Below, piece after piece: positions 1 to 8,682 of a stretch of 64,000 bases of DNA (positions are counted from its first letter, which is position 1; every line of letters starts with the position of its first letter). The notes under the pieces are model-generated. The model was not told the DNA's origin. It made no database searches and was given only the letters and a program-made list of their open reading frames with translations. This DNA is from Desulfovibrio sp. JY. Lineage in GTDB: Bacteria > Desulfobacterota > Desulfovibrionia > Desulfovibrionales > Desulfovibrionaceae. The stretch covers positions 3,977,501 through 4,041,500 of the forward strand of contig CP082962.1 of assembly GCA_021730285.1 (NCBI GenBank). The letters run 5' to 3'. The position numbers and the translations under genes are program-made.

Positions 1-226
1 CCCGGTGGATGCGTATGGCCCAGTTGTTGGCCGGAACCACCTGGGCCGCGGCCGTGGCCGCATTGTGGACGACCACCCGGTCGAGTCCCGCCTTTTTGGC
101 CCGGGCGATCAGGTCGTCGATCTGCCCCGTGCCGACGGGTTTGATGCCATAGTGGCTTTCGAGCTGGGCCAGGACCTTGTCCGATATCTTGGGATGATAG
201 GCGTGCGTATGGATGTCGATGAACAT
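1..226 (-). CDS. Amidohydrolase-family metal-dependent hydrolase, N-terminal part
   Basis: The first 75 residues are visible and the gene runs off the window edge. It opens with M-F-I-D-I-H-T-H, the HxH metal-binding pair that starts TIM-barrel hydrolases of the amidohydrolase-2/TatD kind. A loop rich in A and V follows (VVVHNAATAAAQVVPANN), typical of the second strand of that barrel. The ATG at 226 is the only good start, but I see no Shine-Dalgarno (SD) sequence, so translation may be coupled to the thioesterase gene that ends 26 bases upstream. Substrate unknown. It is the last visible member of the homoserine/alanine gene string. Confidence 0.65.
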   Translation of the reverse strand, partial: MFIDIHTHAYHPKISDKVLAQLESHYGIKPVGTGQIDDLIARAKKAGLDRVVVHNAATAAAQVVPANNWAIRIHR

Positions 227-252
227 GATGTGCGACAAAAAGGAGAGACAGG

Positions 253-687
253 TTAGACGGCGAAAAGCTCGCGCAGCCAGCCCGGGACGGCCATGGGCCT
301 TCCTTCGGGCGTGGTGCAGGCGTGCAGGGTCTCGCCGGCGGCCAGGAGCATCGAGGCGTCCGGCGGACCGAAAACCTGGTAGACAAAGGTGACCGAGGCC
401 CGGCCCCAGGCGGCGATGGCGGTACGTACGGTGACCACGTCGTCGTAATGGGCGGGGCGCAGGTAGCGAACGGCCAGATCGCGCACGGGCAACCACACCC
501 CGCGTGCCTCGACGTCGCCGTAGCTCATGCCGCGCTCCCGGATGAAATGCCCCCTGCCCCGCTCAAACCAGTGGGGATAATGCCCGTAATAGGCATAGCC
601 CATGCGGTCCGTTTCCCCGTAGGAGACGGTCAGCTCCAGCCGGGAATCGGGGGAGGGAAAATCCTCGGGTTTTACGATAGGGGCCAT
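253..687 (-). CDS. YbgC/FadM-like acyl-CoA thioesterase (hot-dog fold)
   Basis: This 144-residue protein has the usual length of the 4-hydroxybenzoyl-CoA thioesterase/YbgC family. The family active-site region is present near the N-terminus as G-E-T-D-R-M-G followed by YYGHYPHWFE, with the Asp as probable catalytic residue. It should hydrolyse an acyl-CoA or acyl-ACP thioester in the cytoplasm; the substrate cannot be read from sequence. I chose the ATG at 687 because it lies 7 bases after the stop of the upstream ApgM-like gene; a longer frame would overlap that gene by about 65 bases. Translational coupling is likely. Confidence 0.85.
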   Translation of the reverse strand: MAPIVKPEDFPSPDSRLELTVSYGETDRMGYAYYGHYPHWFERGRGHFIRERGMSYGDVEARGVWLPVRDLAVRYLRPAHYDDVVTVRTAIAAWGRASVTFVYQVFGPPDASMLLAAGETLHACTTPEGRPMAVPGWLRELFAV

Positions 688-694
688 GATGCGT

Positions 695-1891
695 TTACTG
701 TTTCCCGTTCGCCCAGCCGACAGCCGTCGGCAAAAGGGTATGCCCTGATGCGACGGCAAGGCCGGTGGCGGCCGCTTCGCGTTCGGAAAATGCGACCGCG
801 CCGGAAGGGGTTACGCCTTGCTTCCAGAAAAGGAAAGGCACGGGATCGGCGCTGTGCGTGCGAATGACAATGGGGGTGGGATGGTCGCAGGCGATCAGAA
901 ACGCGACATCCTCTCCCAGGGCCTCGCGCATGGGGGCCACGATGCGGGCGTCGAAGCGGGCCACGGCCTCGGTCTTGGCCGCCGCGTCGCCGGCATGGCC
1001 GCACTCGTCCGGCGCTTCCACGTGCACAAACACGAAATCGCCGGTCTTCAAGAAATCGAGCGCCGCCGCCACCTTGCCTTCGTAATTGGTGTCAAGCAGT
1101 CCCGTGGCCCCGGGCACGTCCAAGACAGCCATGCCGGCGGCCCGTCCCAGGCCCTTGACCAGATCCACGGCCGAAACCACGGCCCCGCGCAGCCCGAACG
1201 TTTCGGTAAAATCGGGAAGCGCAAGCGCCCTGCCCTGCCCCCACGGCCACACGGCATTGGCCTTGCTGCCATTTTCCGCCCCGGCCAGAACCTTGCCGGC
1301 GCATTGCACGAAATTCCACAAGGCCGGGGCCCGGCGCAGTTCCTCCAGGTCGGGGGCGATCCCCTGATCCGTGATGTCATGGGGCGGACGCACCGCGACC
1401 CGCGCCTCGGGACGCCCCGCCGCGCCCTTGGCCACGAGCAGATGGCGGTACTGCACGCCCGGATGGACCACATAGTCCGACGGACAGCACTCCCGGCCGA
1501 TGGCCTCCACCAGCTTCGTCGAGACGTCCGTGGCGATATGCCCGGCGGAATAGTCGCGCATGAGCCCAGAGTCGGAAAGTTCGCTGACCGTCACGGTATT
1601 GAGCCGGAAGACCACGTCGTCGGCTCCGAGCGACAAGCCCATGGCCGCCGCCTCGATGGGACCGCGCCCGGTGTGATACGTGGCCGGGTCGAAACCCAAA
1701 AGCGCCATATTGGCCACATCCGAGCCCGGGGCCATGCCCTCCGGCACCGTGCGGCAAAGCCCCACCATGCCCTCTTTGGCCATGGCGTCCATGACGGGTG
1801 TCGCGGCCGCTTCCATGGGTGTTTTGCCGCCAAGCGCCTCGACCGGCAGATCGCCCATGCCGTCAGCAATAAGGAAAACGAGTTTGGACAA
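695..1891 (-). CDS. apgM: ApgM-like phosphoglycerate mutase family protein; possible homoserine kinase
   Basis: A 398-residue protein of the alkaline-phosphatase/iPGM metalloenzyme superfamily. It begins L-V-F-L-I-A-D-G-M-G-D (first metal Asp), has the nucleophile region GSDVANMALLG followed by YHTGRGPIEA, and ends with the metal cluster CDHPTP and THSADPVP. The archaeal family interconverts 2- and 3-phosphoglycerate. A bacterial branch found beside homoserine dehydrogenase has been proposed to be a non-orthologous homoserine kinase, and hom lies in the same string here. The start is TTG at 1891, with GGAGG six bases upstream; the nearby ATG is out of frame. A 13-bp perfect hairpin sits just upstream at 1908-1943. 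Confidence 0.85.
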   Translation of the reverse strand: MSKLVFLIADGMGDLPVEALGGKTPMEAAATPVMDAMAKEGMVGLCRTVPEGMAPGSDVANMALLGFDPATYHTGRGPIEAAAMGLSLGADDVVFRLNTVTVSELSDSGLMRDYSAGHIATDVSTKLVEAIGRECCPSDYVVHPGVQYRHLLVAKGAAGRPEARVAVRPPHDITDQGIAPDLEELRRAPALWNFVQCAGKVLAGAENGSKANAVWPWGQGRALALPDFTETFGLRGAVVSAVDLVKGLGRAAGMAVLDVPGATGLLDTNYEGKVAAALDFLKTGDFVFVHVEAPDECGHAGDAAAKTEAVARFDARIVAPMREALGEDVAFLIACDHPTPIVIRTHSADPVPFLFWKQGVTPSGAVAFSEREAAATGLAVASGHTLLPTAVGWANGKQ

Positions 1892-1907
1892 AGCATGCCT
1901 CCGGCGG

Positions 1908-1943
1908 CCGGGGAGAAACTGTGTGCAAAAAGTTTCTCCCCGG
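1908..1943. repeat. Intergenic palindrome, family B copy 1
   Basis: Arms of 13 bases (CCGGGGAGAAACT and its exact complement) surround a 10-base loop, followed at 1943-1968 by the family tail (gaccctcttcaaaaactttt). It lies in the spacer between the DJ-1 gene and the ApgM-like gene, 8 bases from the SD of the latter, so it could affect that gene's translation or transcript stability. Related copies are at 21425, 21547, 44665, 51888 and 53992. Confidence 0.7.
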
Positions 1944-1961
1944 ACCCTCTTCAAAAACTTT

Positions 1962-2603
1962 TCACAGGGAAGAGAGGGATACTCTCCGTTTGTTGTCTTG
2001 GGAAAAACAATATTCCAGGTGGGCCGCCGTCTCCTTGGCGATAGCCTCGTCGTAGTACCGGGCGACAAGCCGCAGGCCAAGGTCGATACCGGCGCTGATG
2101 CCGGCGGAGGTCAGGAGATTGCCGTCCTCCACCACATGCGCGTCGTCCACTACGGTGACGTCGGGATAGCTGGCGCGCATCCAATCGAGGGAACGCCAGT
2201 GGGTGGTGGCCCGCCGGCCCGCCAGAAGCCCGGCCTTGCCAAGCAGCATGGAGCCGGTGCACACGCCGGCAAGGGTCCGCGCTTTCGCGCCGGTCTCCCT
2301 GATCCAGGCCACAAGCGCCGCGTCGTCGAGGGCCTTGCGCACGCCCCAGCCACCGGGAACGAGCAGAACGTCCGGGGCGGCACAGGCCGCCAAGGTCGTA
2401 TCGGGCAGGAAACGCGGTCCGTTGGCGCAGGCGACGGGTTCAAGGGAAGCGGCGACAAGTTGCAGGCGAAAGGGCGAAGAGTCCTCCCGCCGCCGTGCTG
2501 CATCAAGCCGGCAGGCGGAAAGCGCCTCGTACGGACCGGTAAAATCCAGAAGTTCCACACCCGGGAACACGAGGATCGCCACGTCGGTCGATTGCTTTGC
2601 CAT
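1962..2603 (-). CDS. DJ-1/PfpI family protein (isonitrile hydratase-like)
   Basis: A 213-residue single-domain protein of the class I glutamine amidotransferase-like fold. The nucleophile elbow A-G-V-C-T-G-S holds the conserved Cys, followed by the LLGKAGLL and RATTHW motifs typical of the isonitrile hydratase/AraC-amidase subgroup. No DNA-binding domain is attached. The ATG at 2603 has a GAGGAAG SD. It sits between hom (177 bases upstream) and the ApgM-like gene, but nothing in the sequence links it to threonine synthesis. The chemistry could be isonitrile hydration, glyoxalase or an amidase; I cannot choose. Confidence 0.85.
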   Translation of the reverse strand: MAKQSTDVAILVFPGVELLDFTGPYEALSACRLDAARRREDSSPFRLQLVAASLEPVACANGPRFLPDTTLAACAAPDVLLVPGGWGVRKALDDAALVAWIRETGAKARTLAGVCTGSMLLGKAGLLAGRRATTHWRSLDWMRASYPDVTVVDDAHVVEDGNLLTSAGISAGIDLGLRLVARYYDEAIAKETAAHLEYCFSQDNKRRVSLSSL

Positions 2604-2780
2604 CAGACTTCCTCGCGCTCTTCCGCGTTGCGGCGGGCTGTCGCCAGAGCCGGCCGGCGCGACAAAAAACCGGCTTGCGCCGGAACCATCCGCGACAAGG
2701 AGATAGTCCCTCGTCCCTGCCGTTGCGAGTTGGTCCGGAAGGCACGTAACCACCTCCCGGACCAGCGAATTCCCTTTCCT

Positions 2781-4079
2781 CTACAATACCCTGAAATGCA
2801 CCGTGCCGGGTTTGATGAACGGCATGGCGGCGGCGTCTTCCAGCACGCCCTTGATGGCCCGTTCGGTGGCTTCGTGGGTGAGGAAAACAATCGGCACGTG
2901 CCCGTCCTCGGGGGCGCCTTTCTGCACCGCCTGGCGGATGCTGACCCCATGCACGCCCATGGACTTGGAGATGGCGGCCATGACGCCGGCCTGATCCTTG
3001 ACCGTGAAGTGGATGTAATGGGGACAGATTGCGTCTTCAGGGTCGGGCTGACTGGCCTCGGGCAAGGGTTCGACCAGAAAGCCGGTGTTGTTGGGGATCA
3101 TGCCTTCACGGGCCAGGGCCATGATGTCGCCCAGAACAGCGCTGCCCGTGGGCAGGTCGCCGGCCCCCTTGCCGTGCAGAATGATCGGACCGGAGGCGTC
3201 ACCTTCCACGCGCACGGCATTGAACGCGCCATTGACGCTGGCGAGCAGATAATCCTTGTGCACGAGCATGGGGCTCACGCTGGCGGAGAGCCTCCCTTGG
3301 ACTTCGTGGACCTGGCCGATGAGCTTGATGGTGTAGTCGAACTCACCGGCGAAGCGAATGTCCTCGGTCGTGACCTTGGTGATGCCCGTCACGGGCAACT
3401 TGGCCAAGGGCAGATTCTGCCCGTAGGCGAGCCGGATCAGCAAGATGAGCTTGTGGGCCGCGTCGATGCCCTCGATGTCGAGGGTCGGGTCGGCCTCGGC
3501 GTAGCCTTTTTCCTGGGCCTGACGCAACGCCGCGGCAAAGGTCAGGCCTTTGTCGCTCATGCTGCTCAGGATATAGTTGGCCGTACCGTTCAATATGCCG
3601 ATGATGCTGACGATGCGGTTGCCGGCCAGGGATTCCTTGAGGGTGGCCACGATGGGGATGGCCCCGGCGCAACTGGCCTCGTAGTAAAGCCCCAGCCCCT
3701 TCTCGGCCGCCAGGGCGAAAAGTTCGGGGCCGTGCTCGGCCAAAAGCGCCTTGTTGGCCGTGACCACGTGTTTGCCGGCCAAAAGGGCGCGACGGATCAG
3801 GTCGAGGGCCGCACCGGTGCCCCCCATGAGTTCGACCACAATGTCGATGTCCGGATCCGTCACCAGGGCATCGGGATCGGTGGTCAATCCGACATGGGGC
3901 GGCAACGTCACGACCCGGGGCTTGGCGACGTCGCGCACCAGCACCTTGGTCAGGGCGATGGGACGGCCGAGGCGGCGCGTGATCCAGTCGGCGTTGCGCG
4001 TGACAATGGCCACAAGGCCGGACCCGACAGTGCCGAGCCCGGCCAGACCTATACGAACGGGGCGTTTGTCGTTGTGCAT
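2781..4079 (-). CDS. hom: Homoserine dehydrogenase
   Basis: Reduces aspartate semialdehyde to homoserine in Thr/Met synthesis. The 432 residues show the N-terminal nucleotide-binding motif GLAGLGTVGSG, the substrate domain with VVTANKALLAEHG and YYEASCAGAIPI, and a C-terminal ACT domain (starting FTVKDQAGVMAAI) of the kind that gives threonine feedback inhibition. Length and domain order fit the monofunctional enzyme. The ATG at 4079 follows the alaC stop by 2 bases, so the two are very probably one transcript. No aspartokinase or classical homoserine kinase is nearby. Confidence 0.95.
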   Translation of the reverse strand: MHNDKRPVRIGLAGLGTVGSGLVAIVTRNADWITRRLGRPIALTKVLVRDVAKPRVVTLPPHVGLTTDPDALVTDPDIDIVVELMGGTGAALDLIRRALLAGKHVVTANKALLAEHGPELFALAAEKGLGLYYEASCAGAIPIVATLKESLAGNRIVSIIGILNGTANYILSSMSDKGLTFAAALRQAQEKGYAEADPTLDIEGIDAAHKLILLIRLAYGQNLPLAKLPVTGITKVTTEDIRFAGEFDYTIKLIGQVHEVQGRLSASVSPMLVHKDYLLASVNGAFNAVRVEGDASGPIILHGKGAGDLPTGSAVLGDIMALAREGMIPNNTGFLVEPLPEASQPDPEDAICPHYIHFTVKDQAGVMAAISKSMGVHGVSIRQAVQKGAPEDGHVPIVFLTHEATERAIKGVLEDAAAMPFIKPGTVHFRVL

Positions 4080-4081
4080 GA

Positions 4082-5254
4082 CTACCCTGAAAGCACTTTT
4101 TTGATGTTCCGTGTGGCCTGGTTGATGCGGTGCCTGTTTTCCACCAGCGAAAAGCGGACATGGTCGTCGCCAAAATGGCCGAAGCCGAGTCCCGGTGAAA
4201 CGGCGACCGAGCCCTCGCGCAACAGCAGCTTGGAAAATTCCACGGATTTCATGTGAGCGAACTCTTCGGGAATCTTGGCCCACACGAACATAGTGGAATT
4301 GGGCGAGGGCACCATCCAGCCGGCGCGACACAGACCCTCGATCAGCGCGTCGCGGCGATCCTGGTAGACGTTTCGAATTTCGCTGACGCATTCCTGGGGC
4401 CCATTGAGCGCCACCGAGGCGGCGATCTGGATGGGCTGAAACATGCCGTAATCCAGATAACTCTTGATGCGGGTGAGCGCATGGACCATTTCCTGGTTGC
4501 CGCAGCAGTAGCCGACGCGCCAACCGGCCATGGAATAGCTTTTGCTCATGGAAAAGAATTCCACGCCCACATCCTTGGCGCCCTTGGCCTGCAAAAAGCT
4601 CGGCGGCTGGTAGCCGTCCAGGCCGTAATCGGCATAGGCGAAGTCGTGGATCACCATCATGTCGTGTTCTTTGGCGAAATCCACGATGCGCTGGAAGAAG
4701 TCGATATCCACGGTGGCCGTGGTGGGGTTGTGCGGGAAGGAGATGATGAGCAGTTTCGGCTGCGGCCAGGTCTGTCGGGTGGCCAGGAGCAGGTCTTCGA
4801 AGAAGTCGCTGTCGCAGCTGATGGGAATGCGCCGCACATCCGCCCCGGCGATGATGCAGGAATAGGGGTGGATGGGATAGGACGGATCGGTGGCGAAGAC
4901 AACATCGCCCGGGGAGAGCATGACCAGGGCCAGGTGGGCCATGCCTTCCTTGGCCCCCAGGGTGACCACCGCCTCGGTTTCGGGATCGATGTCCACGTCG
5001 AAGCGACGCTTGTACCAGCCGGAAATGGCGTTTCGCAGGCCCTTGATGCCGCGCGAAGCCGAGTACCGGTGGTTGGCGGGCTTCTGGGCGGCCTCGATGA
5101 GCTTTTCGACGATGTGCGGGGGCGTGGGCAAGTCGGGATTGCCCATGCCAAGGTCGATGACGTCTTCGTTTCGCCGCCGCATCTGCATTTTCAGCTCGTT
5201 GACGGTGGCGAAGACGTATGGCGGAAGGCGTTCCATACGCGCGAACTTTTTCAT
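4082..5254 (-). CDS. alaC: Alanine-type aminotransferase (AlaC-like, PLP class I)
   Basis: A 390-residue fold-type I aminotransferase. The N-terminus (MERLPPYVF, then [22 protein letters not shown]) closely follows enterobacterial AlaC, a glutamate-pyruvate aminotransferase. The PLP lysine is in [15 protein letters not shown] and the carboxylate-binding Arg in [11 protein letters not shown]. The ATG at 5254 has an AAGGAG SD at good spacing. It is the first gene of the minus-strand string leading into hom. An aspartate aminotransferase role would also suit the neighbour, but the whole-length resemblance favours alanine. Confidence 0.88.
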   Translation of the reverse strand: MKKFARMERLPPYVFATVNELKMQMRRRNEDVIDLGMGNPDLPTPPHIVEKLIEAAQKPANHRYSASRGIKGLRNAISGWYKRRFDVDIDPETEAVVTLGAKEGMAHLALVMLSPGDVVFATDPSYPIHPYSCIIAGADVRRIPISCDSDFFEDLLLATRQTWPQPKLLIISFPHNPTTATVDIDFFQRIVDFAKEHDMMVIHDFAYADYGLDGYQPPSFLQAKGAKDVGVEFFSMSKSYSMAGWRVGYCCGNQEMVHALTRIKSYLDYGMFQPIQIAASVALNGPQECVSEIRNVYQDRRDALIEGLCRAGWMVPSPNSTMFVWAKIPEEFAHMKSVEFSKLLLREGSVAVSPGLGFGHFGDDHVRFSLVENRHRINQATRNIKKVLSG

Positions 5255-5408
5255 GCCCGAGACTCCTTTTGCAGTGGACTCGATTGAGCCGAGGCAAGAG
5301 CATAGCCGTCTGGGCAGCCCCCTGTAAAGAGTACAGAGCGTTGATCGCGCGTCGGCGCAGGATTTTTTCTTGACCGGCATCCCGCAAACCGCTATCAGGC
5401 CGTGTTGC

Positions 5409-5504
<96 letters not shown>

Positions 5505-5514
5505 TGCCTATATC

Positions 5515-5547
5515 CCCGGGTTTCGCAAGAAGCCCGGGTTTTTTATT
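5515..5547 (+). terminator. Rho-independent terminator of tRNA-Ser
   Basis: Stem CCCGGGTTT (5515-5523) pairs with AAGCCCGGG (5530-5538), one G-U pair, around a 6-base loop, followed by a run of six T. It is 12 bases after the tRNA 3' end. Confidence 0.9.
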
Positions 5548-5893
5548 TCTCGTCCTCTTGTGCATACCGCTTCGGCATGCGTTTGTTCTCACGCTGCGAA
5601 AAATCATCCTCAACCTCTCCTGACGAGCCAAGTCCGGCGGGAGACGCTTGAGGGAATTGTCGACTGTGGATGCCCCAAGTCGCGAAGATCGATTCTGTTG
5701 CACACATTCCTCGCGCTACCGCCTCCCTTTCAAAGCAGCATGGTCTTCCAGCCCCCCCCAAAAAAACGTCTGGCCAATGGTGCTCAGGCCGCCCCCTCCC
5801 CTCTTTCCCTGGGCAAAAAACTCTTTTGAAGCGGCCGTTCGAGTGTTAATTCTCTCAACATGGCATAGCTGTTCGCATGCCCAGCGCAGGCTC
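5548..5893. other. Intergenic gap after tRNA-Ser, no gene recognised
   Basis: These 346 bases mark the passage from GC-rich flank to AT-rich insert. Short open frames exist on both strands, but none carries a recognisable motif, an SD site or convincing codon use. I looked for a partial copy of the tRNA-Ser 3' end (an attachment site) or integrase remnants and saw none. Confidence 0.6.
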
Positions 5894-7393
5894 TCATTGC
5901 TTGAACGAAAGGATACAGACGTCTCCAGACGCCGCAATGACATACCATGGTTCATTATAAAAAACCTTGATACCTTCTGTAGGAGGAGGAACAATATTAT
6001 TATAGAGATGCAAACCATAGTCACGCAACACGTCGGAAGCAAAATAAAGATATCCAACACTCGGGTTTATCAGTTTATACATAACAGGATACTTCCTGCC
6101 AAGATTGGAAAAGGCTGGAGAATAGCCTATTGTATTTTCATAAAATATAGAATGACATTTTGTTTTTTGCTGTACTTTTACCAGCTGATAGGCCAATGGG
6201 ACCAACCTGTTTTTCTCCCAATTCATCTGAGAAGCCAACAGATTTCCGTAAGCGCTTGCAAAAACAACTAACTGCAAAGAGCTATAGACCGTGATCGCAA
6301 AAAATATTTTCCGATAAAACCCTTTCTTTTGCATAAGCAACAGTGGATCAAGCAATATAAATGCGAAGGCCGCCCCAACAGCAAGAAATGTTCTTGGCGC
6401 GTAAACTGGATTGATCAAAAAAAGTTGTATAAAAAAAGGTGCGATGGTAAGAAAAAAAAGCATGATAATAAATGCTATACTCTTGAGCACTCCATTCACG
6501 ATATTGTTTTTGAGAAAAACTTTTCTTATAGACACAATGATCATCACGTAAACATTCAAAATCAAAACATACTCAAAAATGGATTTATTCCAATCTGACA
6601 TCAAGTAGTGATAATATACGACACTATTTCTAATAAAGATCTGAAGGTGACTCAAGTCACCGCCAGACATTGCGGAATGGCTTTTCCCCCACTGTGAAGT
6701 AACAGGGAAAAAGTACTTTATTTCGACAAAATACGCCGCAAGCGCAGTCAAGGCCCCAAGCGCTAAGGAAAATTGGCCACGCCGAAAAAATCGACTCTCC
6801 TCATCACCTCTCAGACATATCAGCAAGCTATAAACAAAAATACAAAGAAAAACTCCAAAAGAAGGTTGGTATGTATTCAACGCCAAAAATATAGCTGCAA
6901 ATGTTACTCCAAATACCAACTTCTTGCTCTCGACAGATCGCAATGCGACAAATGGCATAGCCATAATAAAAACAGAAATTACTTCCCATAACGAACAAAA
7001 CTTATATGATAGATTTTCAAGAATATACGGTGACAAACAAATCGGCGTAAAGCAAAGAAGATATAAACAATTACCGTTTTTATTAAAGCAATAGAGAAGA
7101 GATAGACCGGTCAATGACAGTACAAATATAGCTCCGACTTGGAAGAAAGGAGAAGAGTCTACCTGCATTCCAAAATAATATACTTCTGAAAATATATATG
7201 AAAGCAATCTTCCGGATTGCTCCCATTCCTCATTACTATTTAAAATAAATCTAACATCATCTCTATACGGATAATTTGCACGCAGCACAGCTGAAAACGC
7301 CAATAGGTTAAGAACAAAAAAAAGAATAAAAATGCCTTTTTTTGACATCACCCAGACAATAAAATCATTCTTTTCACTATACGCCACCGTCAT
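5894..7393 (-). CDS. GtrII-like polytopic membrane glucosyltransferase (foreign-looking)
   Basis: A 499-residue integral membrane protein with roughly ten hydrophobic segments spread over residues 15-380 and a soluble C-terminal third. Near the N-terminus, after the first membrane segment, is NYPYRDDVRF, the acidic D-D motif typical of the periplasmic loop in GtrII/O-antigen glucosyltransferase-type GT-C proteins, which move sugar from a polyprenyl carrier to surface polysaccharide. The DNA is strikingly AT-rich with many Lys/Asn/Ile/Phe and AT-ending codons, unlike every neighbour, and is enclosed by two tRNA genes. No gtrA/gtrB flippase pair accompanies it. The start at 7393 is uncertain: SD is weak, and an ATG at 7348 is possible. 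Confidence 0.7.
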   Translation of the reverse strand: MTVAYSEKNDFIVWVMSKKGIFILFFVLNLLAFSAVLRANYPYRDDVRFILNSNEEWEQSGRLLSYIFSEVYYFGMQVDSSPFFQVGAIFVLSLTGLSLLYCFNKNGNCLYLLCFTPICLSPYILENLSYKFCSLWEVISVFIMAMPFVALRSVESKKLVFGVTFAAIFLALNTYQPSFGVFLCIFVYSLLICLRGDEESRFFRRGQFSLALGALTALAAYFVEIKYFFPVTSQWGKSHSAMSGGDLSHLQIFIRNSVVYYHYLMSDWNKSIFEYVLILNVYVMIIVSIRKVFLKNNIVNGVLKSIAFIIMLFFLTIAPFFIQLFLINPVYAPRTFLAVGAAFAFILLDPLLLMQKKGFYRKIFFAITVYSSLQLVVFASAYGNLLASQMNWEKNRLVPLAYQLVKVQQKTKCHSIFYENTIGYSPAFSNLGRKYPVMYKLINPSVGYLYFASDVLRDYGLHLYNNIVPPPTEGIKVFYNEPWYVIAASGDVCILSFKQ

Positions 7394-7734
7394 ACCGCAA
7401 CACCTTTGTCCAAAACACCTTTGTCCAACTATAACTCAGCATATAACAAAAGAAACTACACCGATGTCGACTCTCTTTGCCGCACCGAAATCCATGTGCC
7501 CTATCCTTCAAAGCATGCCCGCTCCAAAGCGCATTTGTCCAGTCGAATCAGCGCCTTTCGCGCGACGGAATCGAAAGGCATGCTTGAAAAGACCGGATAC
7601 CCATCGCAAAAGCCCGCGTGCACTTTGCCCGACCGGCAATCCTGCCGCCAGCCGCACTTCCGGCATACGACCCGGTCTTGATTATTGTGTCCTTGGCCCT
7701 GATCGCGTAAGAGATTGTGCCCGCGTTGGCCCGT
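7394..7734. other. Intergenic gap between GtrII-like gene and tRNA-Leu
   Basis: 341 bases without a convincing gene. The first 35 bases hold a tandem 15-base repeat, listed separately. From about 7480 the composition returns to GC-rich. I see no integrase remnant and no repeat of either tRNA end. Confidence 0.55.
7399..7428. repeat. Perfect tandem 15-base duplication
   Basis: AACACCTTTGTCCAA occurs twice head to tail (7399-7413, 7414-7428), 6 bases upstream of the GtrII-like start codon. On the coding strand each copy reads TTGGACAAAGGTGTT, so the duplication may change spacing of promoter or SD elements. Confidence 0.85.
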
Positions 7735-7819
7735 GCGAGAGTGGCGGAATCGGGAGACGCACCAGACTTAGGATCTGGCGCCGCAAGGCATAGGGGTTCG
7801 AACCCCCTCTCTCGCACCA
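7735..7819 (+). tRNA. tRNA-Leu (anticodon TAG)
   Basis: 85 bases with encoded CCA. Acceptor GCGAGAG (7735-7741) pairs with CTCTCGC (7809-7815), discriminator A7816 and CCA 7817-7819. The anticodon stem CCAGA/TCTGG encloses the loop with TAG at 7769-7771. The T-arm has GGTTCGAACC. It reads CUN codons. No strong terminator follows. Confidence 0.97.
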
Positions 7820-7983
7820 TCATTGTTTTTTCTACGTTTTTGCGGCTCCTCTGGCCATTCAGGTCAAGGGGAAGCCGCTTTTTTTACGTCGTCTGTCCCC
7901 CATTTGGAGGAGTGGCGCGCCCGGGCCCCACAAAAAACCGCCTGCTGGATTGTAGGGTCGCTTGCGGTGCGGGCACACGCGCG

Positions 7984-8445
7984 TCAGGACTTCCCCTTCC
8001 ATTTGTCGGCCCCCAGAAGATACGCCACCTCTTCACGAGTCAGTATACGACGCCCATGGCCGGGCAGATCCTTTTTCTTGGCTATCTGCGCGATAAGGGT
8101 TCGCCCTTGCAGGGTAAAAAACTCCAGGTCGACTGGAAGCCGGCACAGTCCGTGGATTTTTCCGCTGGCGACGGCCTCGACGACAGGTTGCGGGCAGGGA
8201 GGCCGAAACAGGACGACAAGGGCCATGCCGCTTTTTGCCAATTCGAGCATATCGGCAACAGAGGCTTCGGCATCCGCGCCGACTTCAATAAACGCAAGCT
8301 CACACCGGAATGGCTGAAACTGAGAGAGTCTGGCCTCTTTTATATTGTGAACGGCTACCACATGATGATCGCTGGACAAAGCTGAAGTCATCGCCGCCAG
8401 TTCAACGGCGTCCGAACATGCTATAAGAATATTGGCACGATACAT
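7984..8445 (-). CDS. Stand-alone receiver-like protein with altered phosphorylation site
   Basis: A 153-residue protein of unknown function. Residues 4-115 have the alternating strand/helix pattern of a response-regulator receiver: NILIACSDA at the first strand and ELAFIEVGAD at the third. The position of the phosphorylatable Asp is taken by Glu (E54), the first acidic cluster is reduced, and the conserved Lys-Pro appears as R-L-P. The C-terminal 35 residues (ILTREEVAYLLG) look like a short helical tail. The upstream region is AT-rich (tatattattatataaac), suggesting a promoter. It could be a phosphorylation-independent pseudo-receiver; similarity is structural rather than close. Confidence 0.5.
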   Translation of the reverse strand: MYRANILIACSDAVELAAMTSALSSDHHVVAVHNIKEARLSQFQPFRCELAFIEVGADAEASVADMLELAKSGMALVVLFRPPCPQPVVEAVASGKIHGLCRLPVDLEFFTLQGRTLIAQIAKKKDLPGHGRRILTREEVAYLLGADKWKGKS

Positions 8446-8682
8446 ATATTATTATATAAACAAACCGGATAAATTTCTGACCCACGGGCAACGATCGCAC
8501 CAGCCCCGCCAAAGCAAACGCGCCAGACCGCAATGACACGTATCTCGCAACAACCTCTCCGGGGCTGTGAAGAGCCTAAAAAAGATAAACGGGGAAACAC
8601 ACGGCATGCTGTGAGAACAAGGCAGAAAGGAAGCCTCATTCCTGCCTGGGTTCTGCCTATTTTCTGATAAACATCTTTGGTA
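8446..8682. other. Intergenic gap with AT-rich promoter-like start
   Basis: 237 bases without a recognisable gene. Next to 8445 is an AT-rich stretch likely to drive the receiver-like gene on the minus strand. Around 8620-8650 a broken hairpin (ggcag...ttcctgcc) precedes the candidate RNA. Confidence 0.4.

Noticed and set aside
1680-4256. 858-residue plus-strand ORF
   Set aside because: Antisense to apgM, DJ-1 and hom; composition (Gly, His, Arg, Gln) is that of a GC-rich shadow frame with no motifs.
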